Assembly (NCBI RefSeq): GCF_016863035.1
Contig: NZ_BOOC01000034.1
Location: 1 to 64,000, forward strand
Source of the DNA: Microbispora corallina
GTDB taxonomy: Bacteria; Actinomycetota; Actinomycetes; Streptosporangiales; Streptosporangiaceae
Length of the DNA: 64,000 bases
Direction: 5' to 3'
This document shows, piece by piece, positions 8,352-16,604 of this stretch. The position numbers and the translations under genes were made by a program. The notes under the pieces are model-generated. The model was given only the letters and a program-made list of their open reading frames with translations. It searched no databases and was not told the DNA's origin. Positions within the stretch are counted from its first letter, which is position 1. Each line of letters opens with the position of its first letter.

Positions 8352-9101
8352 TCAGCCTGAAGATCGAGAATCTCGCATGCTCAGCGTGATGTGCGGGAAC
8401 TGCACCGGCACGGGTGGTTGGTCCGCCTGTATGTTCCACGCTTCCCCCGTCCTGCCGGAGTCGAGGACGTGTTCTGCTGCCGCGGCGACGTGGTCGGGTT
8501 CGGCGATTGCGATTCCGTACCCCGTGAGCGTGCCGCGGTGGACGGCGACGAGACGGGTGTCAGTGAACCCGGGGCACAGTGCGTTGACGGTGATCCCATC
8601 GGGCTGCAGGAGCAGCGCCAGCGAGCGGGTGAGACCGATGAGCGCGTGCTTGGCCGTCGCGTAGTACGGGTCGGGAGATGCCGTGACGCCCGCGAGGCTC
8701 GATGTGATCACGATGGCGCCGCCACACTGGCGCAGGTGGGGTATCGCGGCGTTCGCGCCGTAGACGGGGCCGTCGAGGTTGACGCGCATCGAGCGGTGAT
8801 ACTTCTCGGCGTCGAAGTCGTCGCCGAGACCCTGCTCGCCGGGGATGCCGGCGTTGAGACAGACCGTGTCGAGCCGGCCGAAGCGGTTCACCGCCTCGGC
8901 GACGGCGGCCTGGTTGTCCTCCAGGACGGCGACGTCGGCCTGGACGAAGTGGCAGCCAGTCCGCGCGGCCAGGTCAAGTCCCTCACCGCGGTCGACGTCG
9001 GCCACCGCGACCTGGTGGCCCGCAGCGGTGAAGCGGCGAACCATCGCCGCGCCGATGCCGTGGGCCCCGCCGGTGACCAGGATCACGCGCGGGTCAGCCA
9101 T
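8352..9101 (-). CDS. SDR-family NAD(P)-dependent oxidoreductase
   Basis: A classical short-chain dehydrogenase of 249 residues. The cofactor motif is TGGAHGIG near residue 10, the NAG strand motif appears as LNAGIPG, and the catalytic Ser-Tyr-Lys set is in ITSSLAGVTASPDPYYATAKHAL. The start ATG at 9101 overlaps the end of the VC0807-like gene by 8 bases, so it is the third cistron of tetR-VC0807-SDR. The acidic residue after the second strand (VADVDRGEG) suggests NAD rather than NADP preference. The substrate is unknown; the TetR operator upstream of the operon suggests induction by a substrate-like compound. Confidence 0.9.
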   Translation of the reverse strand: MADPRVILVTGGAHGIGAAMVRRFTAAGHQVAVADVDRGEGLDLAARTGCHFVQADVAVLEDNQAAVAEAVNRFGRLDTVCLNAGIPGEQGLGDDFDAEKYHRSMRVNLDGPVYGANAAIPHLRQCGGAIVITSSLAGVTASPDPYYATAKHALIGLTRSLALLLQPDGITVNALCPGFTDTRLVAVHRGTLTGYGIAIAEPDHVAAAAEHVLDSGRTGEAWNIQADQPPVPVQFPHITLSMRDSRSSG

Positions 9102-9720
9102 GGTTCCTCATCAGGGCCAGGGCGCCGCTGCGCCTGCCGTGCACCATCACAGCGCCCTGGGCGAGCGCGATCAGGACGATCAGTGCCCCGGTGCCCGCAG
9201 CGGGCACGCTGTCCACGGTGAGGGTGTAGGCGAACACCACCCGGATCGCCGCGTCGAGCAGGAACGCCGCCCCCCACGCGAGGCTGGCCAGCATCACCCA
9301 GCGCCGGAACACCCGGTTGCCGGCCCACAGCGAATCGACCCGTCGCGCGACACCGGCGGGGCTGACCTTCCCGGCCACGTCCAGCAGGAACGGCCGCCCG
9401 GTGGCCAGCGAGCCGAGGATCCACAGCCCGACCGCCCCGGTCAGCCAGCTCTCGCGGGCCAGCAGCACGCGGGCATCGCCGGTGACGAACGCGACCAGCA
9501 ACGACAGTGCCATGCTGACGATGACGAACACTCCGGTCGCGTCGAGGCGGCGCTGCCTGGCCCACGTCCAGCCGATCCCGGCCGCGGGCGCGAGGGCGGC
9601 CAGCAGCAGCGCCAGCCACTGGTTCACCCCGGCGCCGCGCGCCAGGTAGAACACTGCCAGCGGGATGACGACGTCCAACGCCAGCGCGAGCACCGCGCCC
9701 GAGCGCCGCTCACCGGTCAC
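9094..9720 (-). CDS. VC0807-family integral membrane protein
   Basis: A 208-residue membrane protein with about six hydrophobic helices (for example GAVLALALDVVIPLAVFYLA, ATGVFVIVSMALSLLVAFV and GTGALIVLIALAQGAVMV). The GRPFLLD segment in the middle and the overall plan match the VC0807 family of small membrane proteins, whose function is not established. It is coupled on both sides: its ATG at 9720 overlaps the TetR stop and its tail overlaps the SDR start by 8 bases. A role in transport or tolerance of the ligand sensed by the TetR regulator is possible but unproven. Confidence 0.72.
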   Translation of the reverse strand: MTGERRSGAVLALALDVVIPLAVFYLARGAGVNQWLALLLAALAPAAGIGWTWARQRRLDATGVFVIVSMALSLLVAFVTGDARVLLARESWLTGAVGLWILGSLATGRPFLLDVAGKVSPAGVARRVDSLWAGNRVFRRWVMLASLAWGAAFLLDAAIRVVFAYTLTVDSVPAAGTGALIVLIALAQGAVMVHGRRSGALALMRNHG

Positions 9721-10364
9721 GGCCGTGCCTCCTGCGTGGTCGCGTGCCGGAAAAGCGACACCAGGTCCCGCGCGTAGGCGTCGAGATCGAGGTCCGGGAT
9801 GACGCTGAGCTGCGGGCCGATGACGTCGATGGCCGCGCGGACGGTCATGGCCATGGTGCGCGTGCTGAAGTCGCGGAACTCGCCTGCGCGCTGGCCGCGT
9901 TCGAGGATCGCCTGCAGCGGCGCCAGGCTCGTGCCGTACACGGACGCGTCGTGCGGCAACCGGGTCCGACCGTCCGCGTCGGTGAAGTTCATCGCGATCG
10001 CGGTCAGCACCCGTACCTGTTTGCGGTGCGTGTCGATGTAGGCGACGTTGGCCTCGATGTAGGTCTGGAGCTCCGCCGCCGCGCTTTGCCCGCTTGTCGT
10101 CCGCTCCGCCATGAACTCGGCGCCCTGCCGCAGGACCGAGGCGAACACCTCGTGGATGAGCTCCTCACGGCTGGTGAAGTGGTAGAAGATCGTGGTTTTG
10201 GTGACGCCTGCCCGTTTGGCGACCTCCGCCAGCGACGCCTTGGGCAACCCGAGCTCGGCGATGGCATCGATGGCGCACTCCACCAGTTGCGCGCGGCGCG
10301 CGATGTCGACGAACGTCCGCTCCGACTTACCGTTCGGTATTTTTTCTGACCGCACGGTAATCAC
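9717..10364 (-). CDS. TetR-family transcriptional regulator
   Basis: A 215-residue TetR regulator with the HTH at about residues 25-70 (VECAIDAIAELGLPKASLAEVAKRAG, then TKTTIFYHFTSREELI). The C-terminal helices are typical. The start is a GTG at 10364 or a GTG at 10355; the first has GGGAGG 12 bases upstream. It leads a three-gene operon with a VC0807 protein and an SDR enzyme. Two identical-spacing ACCGNNCGGT palindromes at 10329-10338 and 10349-10358 lie at the very start of the gene, so autorepression probably works by blocking early elongation or initiation. Confidence 0.88.
   Translation of the reverse strand: MITVRSEKIPNGKSERTFVDIARRAQLVECAIDAIAELGLPKASLAEVAKRAGVTKTTIFYHFTSREELIHEVFASVLRQGAEFMAERTTSGQSAAAELQTYIEANVAYIDTHRKQVRVLTAIAMNFTDADGRTRLPHDASVYGTSLAPLQAILERGQRAGEFRDFSTRTMAMTVRAAIDVIGPQLSVIPDLDLDAYARDLVSLFRHATTQEARP
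10329..10358. promoter_or_regulatory. Paired ACCGNNCGGT operators inside the tetR start
   Basis: ACCGTTCGGT (10329-10338) and ACCGCACGGT (10349-10358) are both ACCG-NN-CGGT palindromes exactly 20 bp apart, two helical turns, so two dimers could sit on one DNA face. They overlap the first codons of the TetR gene, hence probable autoregulation. Confidence 0.55.
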
Positions 10365-10393
10365 CGTAGCACGCCACCTCCCGGCAACGACGG

Positions 10394-10423
10394 ACCGGTT
10401 CGTCGTCGCGGTGGACGACCGGT
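10394..10423 (-). terminator. Hairpin at the end of the DHFR-like gene
   Basis: ACCGGTTCGTC (10394-10404) pairs with GACGACCGGT (10414-10423) with one bulged base and a 9-base loop, right at the stop of the reductase gene and before the tetR promoter. A terminator is the simplest reading. Confidence 0.45.
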
Positions 10424-11004
10424 CAACGGCGCACCCGATAACGCAGGTGAAGCACCCGGTTGCCCCGAATCACCACGTCAGGATCCTCCAGCAGGTGCTG
10501 GGCGTGGACCGACCCGAAGTAGCGCTTGCCGGACCCGAACACGACGGGTACGACGTCCATGCGCACCTCGTCGATCAGGCCCGCGGCGAGCACCTGGCCA
10601 CCGACGTCGCCGGCGGCGACCTCGACCATGCGGTCACCCGCAAGCTCCTGCGCCGTGGCCACGGCTGCCTCGACGCCGTCGACGAAGTGAAACGGCGCCT
10701 CGGGGTCCCAGCCCTCGGGCTGCGGCCGGTGTGTCACGACGACCACGTGGTCGATCCCGCTCGGCGGCTTCCCGTCCCAGCCGTCCGTCAGGTCGAAGAC
10801 GTGGCGGCCGACGATCGTGACTCCGATCTGGTCCCAGTACGCCCGGGTGTAGTCGTAGGACGTCTGCGACACCTTCAGCTCGCCGCTCTCGTCCAACGGG
10901 ACGTCACCGCTGGACAACCAGTCGAACAACGGCCCGGGCTGGTCATTCTCGTCCGCGACGAAGCCGTCCACCGACACCGAGCTGTACATGACCACCTTGC
11001 CCAC
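10423..11004 (-). CDS. Dihydrofolate reductase family protein (RibD C-terminal domain)
   Basis: A 193-residue single-domain protein of the RibD_C / DHFR-like family. The opening VVMYSSVSVDGFVADENDQPG is the family signature (first strand and active-site loop), followed by TIVGRHVFDLTDGW and the NADP-binding segment MVEVAAGDVGGQVLAAGL. Stand-alone members are uncharacterised NADPH-dependent reductases, not true folate enzymes. It lies downstream of an AraC-type regulator on the same strand with a 64-bp gap, so co-expression is possible. The product is cytoplasmic, with no signal or helices. Confidence 0.87.
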   Translation of the reverse strand: MGKVVMYSSVSVDGFVADENDQPGPLFDWLSSGDVPLDESGELKVSQTSYDYTRAYWDQIGVTIVGRHVFDLTDGWDGKPPSGIDHVVVVTHRPQPEGWDPEAPFHFVDGVEAAVATAQELAGDRMVEVAAGDVGGQVLAAGLIDEVRMDVVPVVFGSGKRYFGSVHAQHLLEDPDVVIRGNRVLHLRYRVRR

Positions 11005-11068
11005 GGGGCTCTCCTCTGCTTCGGGGTGCCCAAATTAGCGTGTCGTGAGCTGCCGCTCTTGTACGAAA

Positions 11069-11908
11069 TCAATCGGCCGGCAGCGGCCAGCCGTCCATCA
11101 CGTGGCCGGGATGTTCGCGCAGGAACCGCCGCCGGACTTCGATGTACCGGGTCGGCGTGAGCCCGGTGAACGCCCGGAACTCGTGGCCGAAGTGGGCCTG
11201 GTCGAAGTAGCCTGCGCCACCGGCGAGGTCGCCCCAGTCGATCGGTCCGGCGGGGTCGATCGCGAACACGGCGGCGGTGAAGCGGTAGGTGCGGGCCAGC
11301 CGCTTCGGCGTGACGCCGATGAGCTCCTTGAACCGCTGTGCCAGATGAGTGCTGCTGACACCGGCTGCCACGCCTAGGTCGCCGATCGCCACCGCCCCGC
11401 TGGTCGCCGCGATGACGCCGCTCGTATGGCGGACCAGCCCCAGGCCGGCGGTCTCGCACAGCCGACGCATCAGCTCCTCCTCGAGCAGCGTCAGCATCTC
11501 GTGCGGCCCGGCCGCCGTGGCCAGCCGGTCCCGCAGCTCAGCAACGGCGGGCCGGCCCCAAACCTGCTCCACCGTCACCGGCCGGTCACACAGCTCGGCC
11601 GCGGGCATCGGCAGGAACGGCGCCGGCCCCCACGGCTTGAAGTGCACGCCGACCGACCGGGTCCCCGGCGGATAGCCGAACTCGAAGGCGCGGGTGGGCA
11701 TGGTGATCACGCAGCCGTCGGCGTACTCGGCCGTCTCGATGTCGGTGCCGGCCCGGATGCGGAACGGCGCCCCGAGGTTGACGATGAGCAACGCCGCCGG
11801 CATCGGCGGCAGCATCAGCCGGGCGTACGGTGGCGCACCCTCCAGGTAGTAAAGGTCGTCGATCAGCCCGTCCAGCGGCGGTCGCGGCACTCGGGACACG
11901 TACTCCAC
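11069..11908 (-). CDS. AraC-family transcriptional regulator
   Basis: A 279-residue regulator with an N-terminal effector-like region (about 1-150, PPYARLMLPPMPAALLIVNLG to GYPPGTRSVGVHFKPWG) of the DUF6597 kind and a C-terminal double HTH (about 170-270: VAIGDLGVAAGVSSTHLAQRFKELIG and GYFDQAHFGHEFRAFTGLTP). The GTG at 11908 (VEYVSRVPRPPLDGL) is chosen because conservation expected for the family begins there; a possible longer start at 11977 adds 23 poorly coded residues. No clear ribosome site is visible at either. It may control the DHFR-like gene downstream. Confidence 0.82.
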   Translation of the reverse strand: MEYVSRVPRPPLDGLIDDLYYLEGAPPYARLMLPPMPAALLIVNLGAPFRIRAGTDIETAEYADGCVITMPTRAFEFGYPPGTRSVGVHFKPWGPAPFLPMPAAELCDRPVTVEQVWGRPAVAELRDRLATAAGPHEMLTLLEEELMRRLCETAGLGLVRHTSGVIAATSGAVAIGDLGVAAGVSSTHLAQRFKELIGVTPKRLARTYRFTAAVFAIDPAGPIDWGDLAGGAGYFDQAHFGHEFRAFTGLTPTRYIEVRRRFLREHPGHVMDGWPLPAD

Positions 11909-12131
11909 GCCCGCAGTATCGCCGACGCCCCGCCGCGGCATCGAGCGCCGAACGGTCCAGCCTGTGCTGAACCGCACCGCCGATGGGAGGTACGGCTGAC
12001 GTTGTTCCGGCCTCTATCGGCAACCGAACAGCACGCAGTCGACCACGAGATCAACCAACTGCTGCTGTTCCTGTCGCACCGCTGAACACGACGAGCAACT
12101 CCCGCCCAGAACTCCGCCGGACAGACCGCGA

Positions 12132-12154
12132 TCAAGCCCTCGCCGGGGGCTTGA
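12132..12154 (-). terminator. Hairpin after the MFS gene
   Basis: TCAAGCCC (12132-12139) and GGGCTTGA (12147-12154) form a perfect 8-bp stem with a 7-base loop, 16 bases past the stop of the leftward MFS gene. No T-run. Confidence 0.5.
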
Positions 12155-12169
12155 GGAGTGGTAGGAGGG

Positions 12170-13474
12170 TCACCTGGATGTGGTCTGCACAGCGATCTCT
12201 CTGGCCGGGGGCTGGTCGGCCGGGTCGGCTTTCTGGCGCGCGCTGCGCAGTGCGGTCTCGACACGGCGATTGCTGGTCATGGTCGCGGTGACGGCGGTCA
12301 CGGTGAGCAGGAGGCCGGCGGCGGCGTAGAGCGGGGTGCGCAGGTCGAAGGTGGTGGCCAGCCAGCCGCCGAGGAAGGCGCCGAAGGGGGCGGCGCACAT
12401 GGCGAGCATGCGGGAGGTCGAGGCGACGCGGCCCATCAGGGGGGCCGGGACGATGGCCTGCCGGAGGGAGGGGCCGAGCACCATCGTCGCGCCCATGCCC
12501 GCCCCGCAGACAGCGAGCGCGAGCCCGGCCACGTACGGGTTCGGGGCGGAGGCGAGCCCCAGGATGGCGAGGCCCTCGATTGTGGCGGTGCAGGTCAGCG
12601 CGGTGCCGGTGCCCAAGCGCCGGCCGAGGAAGGAGGCGATGCCCGCGCCGAGCAGGCCGCCGGTGGCCTCGGCGGTGAGGAGCAGACCGAAGCCGAAGGC
12701 GCCGACGCCGAGACGTTCGCGGGCGAACAGGGCCAGGATGGTCTCCACGGCGAGGAAAGCGACGTTCCCGACCGCCGGGCGGAGTGCGAGCCCGAGCAGC
12801 AGCCGGTCCTGGAAGACGTAGGAGGCCCCGGCCCGCGCCTGCCGGAGCAGCGACTCGCGGGCGCGTGCGGCCGGCCGCGGCACGGCGGGCAGCGACCGGA
12901 CGAGCAGTGCGGACAGCGCGAACGACACCGCGTCGGCGAGCAGCGGAACCGCACGTCCGAGCGCGAGCAGCGCACTGCCCGCAGGTGGCCCGGCGAAGCC
13001 GGACGCCGCGGTCTGGGCGCCGCGCAGGCGAGCGTTGGCGCGCTCCAGGAGCGTAGGGTCGCGGCCGAGCATATCCGGCACGTACGCCGTGGCGGCCGTG
13101 TCGAAGAACAGCCCGCCGAGGGCGAGCAGGAACGCGAGGGCCGCCAGCAGCGGGATGCTCAGCACGTCGAGCGCCGCCGCAGCAGCGGGTATGACGAGCA
13201 GCACCGCACGCGCGGCGTCCGTGACCCACATCGTGCGGCGGCGGTCCCAGCGGTCCACCAGCGCACCGCCGAGCACCCCGAAGAGCAGCCAGGGTAGTGT
13301 CCCTGCGGCCGTGACGACGGCCAGCGCCATCGGATCCCGGGTCAACGTCACTGCCAGCAGCGGCAGCGCGGCATGCGTCACGCCGTCACCGAGCGAGGAC
13401 ACCGTCTGCGCGGTCCACAGTCGCCCGAAGCCAGCCGGCAGCTTCGCTCCATCATTGATCGGGTTTGATGTCAT
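12170..13474 (-). CDS. MFS transporter (drug-efflux type)
   Basis: A 434-residue transporter with 12 predicted helices and the two-halved MFS plan. The first helix pair follows FGRLWTAQTVSSLGDGVTHAALPL; the loop between helices 2 and 3 has GGALVDRWDRRRTMW, the MFS motif A. Similar proteins export antibiotics or other toxic compounds. It overlaps the upstream ArsR-type regulator gene by 4 bases (ATGA), so both come from one promoter and export should be induced when that regulator leaves its site at 14015-14042. The substrate is not predictable. A hairpin at 12132-12154 ends the unit. Confidence 0.88.
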   Translation of the reverse strand: MTSNPINDGAKLPAGFGRLWTAQTVSSLGDGVTHAALPLLAVTLTRDPMALAVVTAAGTLPWLLFGVLGGALVDRWDRRRTMWVTDAARAVLLVIPAAAAALDVLSIPLLAALAFLLALGGLFFDTAATAYVPDMLGRDPTLLERANARLRGAQTAASGFAGPPAGSALLALGRAVPLLADAVSFALSALLVRSLPAVPRPAARARESLLRQARAGASYVFQDRLLLGLALRPAVGNVAFLAVETILALFARERLGVGAFGFGLLLTAEATGGLLGAGIASFLGRRLGTGTALTCTATIEGLAILGLASAPNPYVAGLALAVCGAGMGATMVLGPSLRQAIVPAPLMGRVASTSRMLAMCAAPFGAFLGGWLATTFDLRTPLYAAAGLLLTVTAVTATMTSNRRVETALRSARQKADPADQPPAREIAVQTTSR

Positions 13475-14025
13475 TTGGCGTCCTCCTCGACCTGCTGGCG
13501 CGGAGTCGGCCGGAACAGCGCGAAGATCAGCGACACGTCTGGAAGCGATGGATCAGACAGCGCCCGGTACTCATCCGCCAGTGCCTGCAGGCGCGCCCCC
13601 AGCTCGGTGAACTGCTCCTCGGTTAATCGCAGATGTGCCATTCGTACGTGCCGCTCACCATCCACCGGTGACGCCTCCAGGTCCGCCACCGCACTCCGCA
13701 GCAGCACGTCCGGCTGCCCCGGCCCTGGATGCGGCAGCTCGATCGACCGCGCGGCCATCGCGTAGTACCGCTCGGTGACCCCTCTCACTTTCCGCGTCTC
13801 CACCACCTTCACCAGGCCGGCCCGCTCCAGCAGCCGCACGTGATAGCTGGAACTCCCCTTCGCGAGACCCATCCGCTGGGCGATCTGCGTGATCGTCGCC
13901 GGTTCGAAGCGGAGCAGGGCCATGATCCGGTGACGCGTGAGATTGGAGACGGCGCGTAGCTGCTCGTCAGTGGTGACGTGAAACGTCTCGGGGAGATCAT
14001 CGGTAGACACGCGGACAATGGTCAA
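13471..14025 (-). CDS. ArsR-type winged-helix regulator of the MFS gene
   Basis: A 184-residue helix-turn-helix protein. The winged helix is at about residues 22-95: LRAVSNLTRHRIMALLRFEPATITQ, recognition helix GSSSYHVRLLERAGLVKV, then the wing with RKVRGVTERYYAM. The C-terminal half is helical and probably dimerises. No metal-binding Cys cluster is visible, so the inducer is probably organic. The start is a TTG at 14025, with AAGGA upstream; a GTG at 14010 is possible. The start lies inside a long dyad (14015-14042), so the protein very probably represses its own translation and transcription and that of the coupled exporter. Confidence 0.82.
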   Translation of the reverse strand: MTIVRVSTDDLPETFHVTTDEQLRAVSNLTRHRIMALLRFEPATITQIAQRMGLAKGSSSYHVRLLERAGLVKVVETRKVRGVTERYYAMAARSIELPHPGPGQPDVLLRSAVADLEASPVDGERHVRMAHLRLTEEQFTELGARLQALADEYRALSDPSLPDVSLIFALFRPTPRQQVEEDAK

Positions 14026-14042
14026 CGATCCTTGACCATTGT
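14015..14042. promoter_or_regulatory. Perfect 11+11 operator over the regulator start
   Basis: ACAATGGTCAA-cgatcc-TTGACCATTGT is a perfect inverted repeat, 28 bp, that covers the TTG start and ribosome site of the ArsR-type gene. Length, symmetry and position make an autoregulatory operator the best explanation. Confidence 0.65.
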
Positions 14043-14084
14043 CGCAAGGAGTTTGGGCCTAGCGATATGGAACCGGCAGACCAC

Positions 14085-15170
14085 TCAGCGCAGGACGGCC
14101 GCCAGCAGGTCGGCCCCCAGCGCGGTCAAATCGGGCAGATTAACGGTGTAACGGACGTAACGGCCCTGCCGCCGGGCCGTGAGCAGGCCCGCGCGGCGCA
14201 GGACAGCGAGGTGGCGGGAAACCTCCGGGGGCGACAGTTCCCAGGCGTCGGCCAGCTCACCGGTGGTGTGCGGGCCGCGGGCCAGGGTGCGCAGCAGCCG
14301 CAGCCGTACCGGATGCGCGAGTGCCTCCAGCCGTAGCGTGACCGTTTCCAGCGACACCGGCTCCGATGGACCTGCCTCGGCCACGGGGTACTGCACCACC
14401 GGTTGCCACCCGGGCGCGTGGACCACCACCAGATGCGGACGGCCGAAGACGCTGGGGAGGAAGGTGACCCCGCTGTCGTGGGCGGCCGTCGCGTTGTCCA
14501 GCAGCTTGTCCACGACGATGCGGTCGCCGTCCGGCGACAGGGTGACGGCGCTGGAGATCGACGCGAGTGCCGCCCCGATGCCCTGGCGCTTCAGCAGGTC
14601 GTTCTTCAGGCGCAGGTCGGCGGCGAGTCGTCCGGCGACGCCCGTCCAGGCGGCGTCGAAGAAGGCCTCGGCGCACTGTTCGAGGGTGTGACGCACCCGC
14701 GACCGCACGGCTGCGGGGTCCGCGAGCAGTCGTTCCGCGAAGGCCTCCTGGAGTGCGCCGCGGGCCTGGGCGAGGTCCAGGGCCCGCTCGCGCGCCGTCG
14801 CGTCGGCGAGCGGTGACGGCGCGGCGAAGTGGACCCGGTTGCTGCCGCACGTGGTGATGAGCGCGGCGGTCACATAGGTTTCGTCGTCGATCCGGTCGAC
14901 GTCGTCCAACTCCTCGGCGAGGGTCAGCCGGGGACGAGCGGGGACCAGGAAGTCGGCTCGTGAGGAACGCCAGAGGAACTCCGCCTCCCTGAGCCGCTCG
15001 GCCAGCTCAGGCCGCAGCCCGGCCCAGACGTCGGCGGCCCATCCGGCGAGCTGCGGGTGATGCCCGGGTTCGGCCAGGACGTGCAGCATCGCGGTCAGCT
15101 CGGCCAGCGGGGAGGCGGCGAACCGCAGTCGCCCGGACGGCAGGCCGCCGATGTCGATCCTCAACGTCAT
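14085..15170 (-). CDS. ArsR-type regulator with DUF5937-like N-terminus
   Basis: A 361-residue protein. The long N-terminal part (about 1-260) begins RIDIGGLPSGRLRFAASPLAELTAMLHVL, the DUF5937 pattern found ahead of winged helices in actinomycetes; the winged helix is at about 270-350 (LRLEALAHPVRLRLLRTLARGP, then PPEVSRHLAVLRRAGLLTARRQGRYVRY split over helix and wing). It is divergent from an MFS transporter, and the 99-bp gap carries a TTGACGG/CCGTCAA dyad. It probably represses the transporter; the large N-terminal domain would sense the ligand. Confidence 0.82.
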   Translation of the reverse strand: MTLRIDIGGLPSGRLRFAASPLAELTAMLHVLAEPGHHPQLAGWAADVWAGLRPELAERLREAEFLWRSSRADFLVPARPRLTLAEELDDVDRIDDETYVTAALITTCGSNRVHFAAPSPLADATARERALDLAQARGALQEAFAERLLADPAAVRSRVRHTLEQCAEAFFDAAWTGVAGRLAADLRLKNDLLKRQGIGAALASISSAVTLSPDGDRIVVDKLLDNATAAHDSGVTFLPSVFGRPHLVVVHAPGWQPVVQYPVAEAGPSEPVSLETVTLRLEALAHPVRLRLLRTLARGPHTTGELADAWELSPPEVSRHLAVLRRAGLLTARRQGRYVRYTVNLPDLTALGADLLAAVLR

Positions 15171-15211
15171 GCTCTCATCATCGCTGGTCGGACGGCCGGC
15201 GACCGCGTCGG

Positions 15212-15228
15212 TTGACGGTGTCCGTCAA
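15212..15228. promoter_or_regulatory. Operator between the DUF5937/ArsR and MFS genes
   Basis: TTGACGG-tgt-CCGTCAA is a perfect 7+7 inverted repeat with a 3-base centre, midway between two divergent start codons (15170 and 15270). It fits an ArsR-type dimer site. Confidence 0.6.
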
Positions 15229-15269
15229 TCGACGCAGTCGACCCGGCGGCCCAACGCATCGTTGACGCC

Positions 15270-16481
15270 ATGGCAACCACCACCAAGATCGAGCCGCGTG
15301 CCCTCGTCCGTGCCTCCGGAGGCCCCCGCTATGCCGTCGCCCTGGCCGTGGACGCTCTCGGCACCGGCATGCTGCGGCCCTTTCTGCTGCTCTACGGCGT
15401 GACGGTGCTGAGGCTCTCGGCGCCGGCCACCGGCATCGCCATGACGGCCGGCGTCGTCGTGGGTCTGGTGTGCATGCCCGCGGTCGGCCGATGGCTGGAC
15501 CGGGGCGCACGCAGCACGGTCGTGGCGGCGTCGATGCTGGTGCGGGTGCTGGGGGTGGCGCTCCTGCTGGCCGCCCCGGCGGGGCATGTCTGGCTGTTTT
15601 CGACGGCGGCACTCTTCCTCGGCATCGGCAACCAGGCGTGGCCTGTGGCCCATGCGGCCCTCGTGGCCACGGTCGCCCACGGCCGCGAACGTGACGCCGC
15701 TCTCGCGGGAGGCCGCGCCCTGCGCAACGCCGGCCTTGGCGCGGGCGCCCTCCTCGCCACCGCATGCCTGGCGGGCGGCGCCACCGCGTTGCAGGCGCTG
15801 GCAGCCGTCACCGGGCTCGCCTATCTCGGCGCGGCGGCCTTGGCATGGTCGGTCCGCCTGCGCACGCATCCGGCTGCTCATCCGGACAGGGCGGACGGGC
15901 CCGCACCCCGGATGCGCGCGCTGCTGGCCGCCAACGTGATCTACGTCTTCTGCCTCAACGTCCCCGAAATCGCGCTCCCCCTGGTCCTGGTGACACAGAT
16001 GCATGCGTCCCCGGTGTGGTCGGCGGCCATCTTCGTGGCGAACACCGTGCTGGTGGTCACCCTGCAGGTTCCGGTCACCGTCCTGGTGTCCCGCTTCTCC
16101 CGGCGGACCGTGCTGGCTCTCGCCGGCGTGGTAATCGCCGCGTCCTACCTCGGCTTCCTCGCGGCCACCTCACTCGGACACGGCTGGAGTGCCGCGGCGG
16201 TCGCCGCGGTGTCCGTGGTCTGCACCATCGGCGAGATCGTCTACGCCGGCAGCGCCACCGCGCTCGTCACCGCCCTCGCCCCGGCCCATCTCCTGGGACG
16301 CGCCCTCGCCCGCTTCCAGCTCTCCACGGGCTTCGGCCTCGCCGTCTCCCCGGCGGTCATCACCGCTCTCGCCTCCCGCGGCTCGGCCCCCCTCTGGGGC
16401 AGCCTCGCCGCTGCGACGCTCCTGTCCGCCTCCGCCGTCGCCACCGAGAAAGGATCACGGCACCAGCGGATCGCAACCTGA
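15270..16481 (+). CDS. MFS transporter
   Basis: A 403-residue, 12-helix MFS exporter. The cytoplasmic loop after helix 2 carries MPAVGRWLDRGARSTV, a form of motif A, and the second half has SRFSRRTVLALAGVVIAA at the equivalent place. It is expressed divergently from the DUF5937/ArsR regulator, with the operator dyad at 15212-15228 about 40 bp from its ATG. The pairing of a dedicated repressor and a pump suggests inducible resistance or export of a self-made compound. Substrate unknown. Confidence 0.87.
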   Translation: MATTTKIEPRALVRASGGPRYAVALAVDALGTGMLRPFLLLYGVTVLRLSAPATGIAMTAGVVVGLVCMPAVGRWLDRGARSTVVAASMLVRVLGVALLLAAPAGHVWLFSTAALFLGIGNQAWPVAHAALVATVAHGRERDAALAGGRALRNAGLGAGALLATACLAGGATALQALAAVTGLAYLGAAALAWSVRLRTHPAAHPDRADGPAPRMRALLAANVIYVFCLNVPEIALPLVLVTQMHASPVWSAAIFVANTVLVVTLQVPVTVLVSRFSRRTVLALAGVVIAASYLGFLAATSLGHGWSAAAVAAVSVVCTIGEIVYAGSATALVTALAPAHLLGRALARFQLSTGFGLAVSPAVITALASRGSAPLWGSLAAATLLSASAVATEKGSRHQRIAT

Positions 16482-16604
16482 CTCCAAGTGGGAACCAAGC
16501 GGCCCTCCCTACCGTGACCGCGTGTGGCCGGCGTGCGGAGACGGACGCCGGTCGAGGCAGGAGGAAGCAAGAGACCTCCTCGGGTCCCCGATGGGAAGAA
16601 CGTC

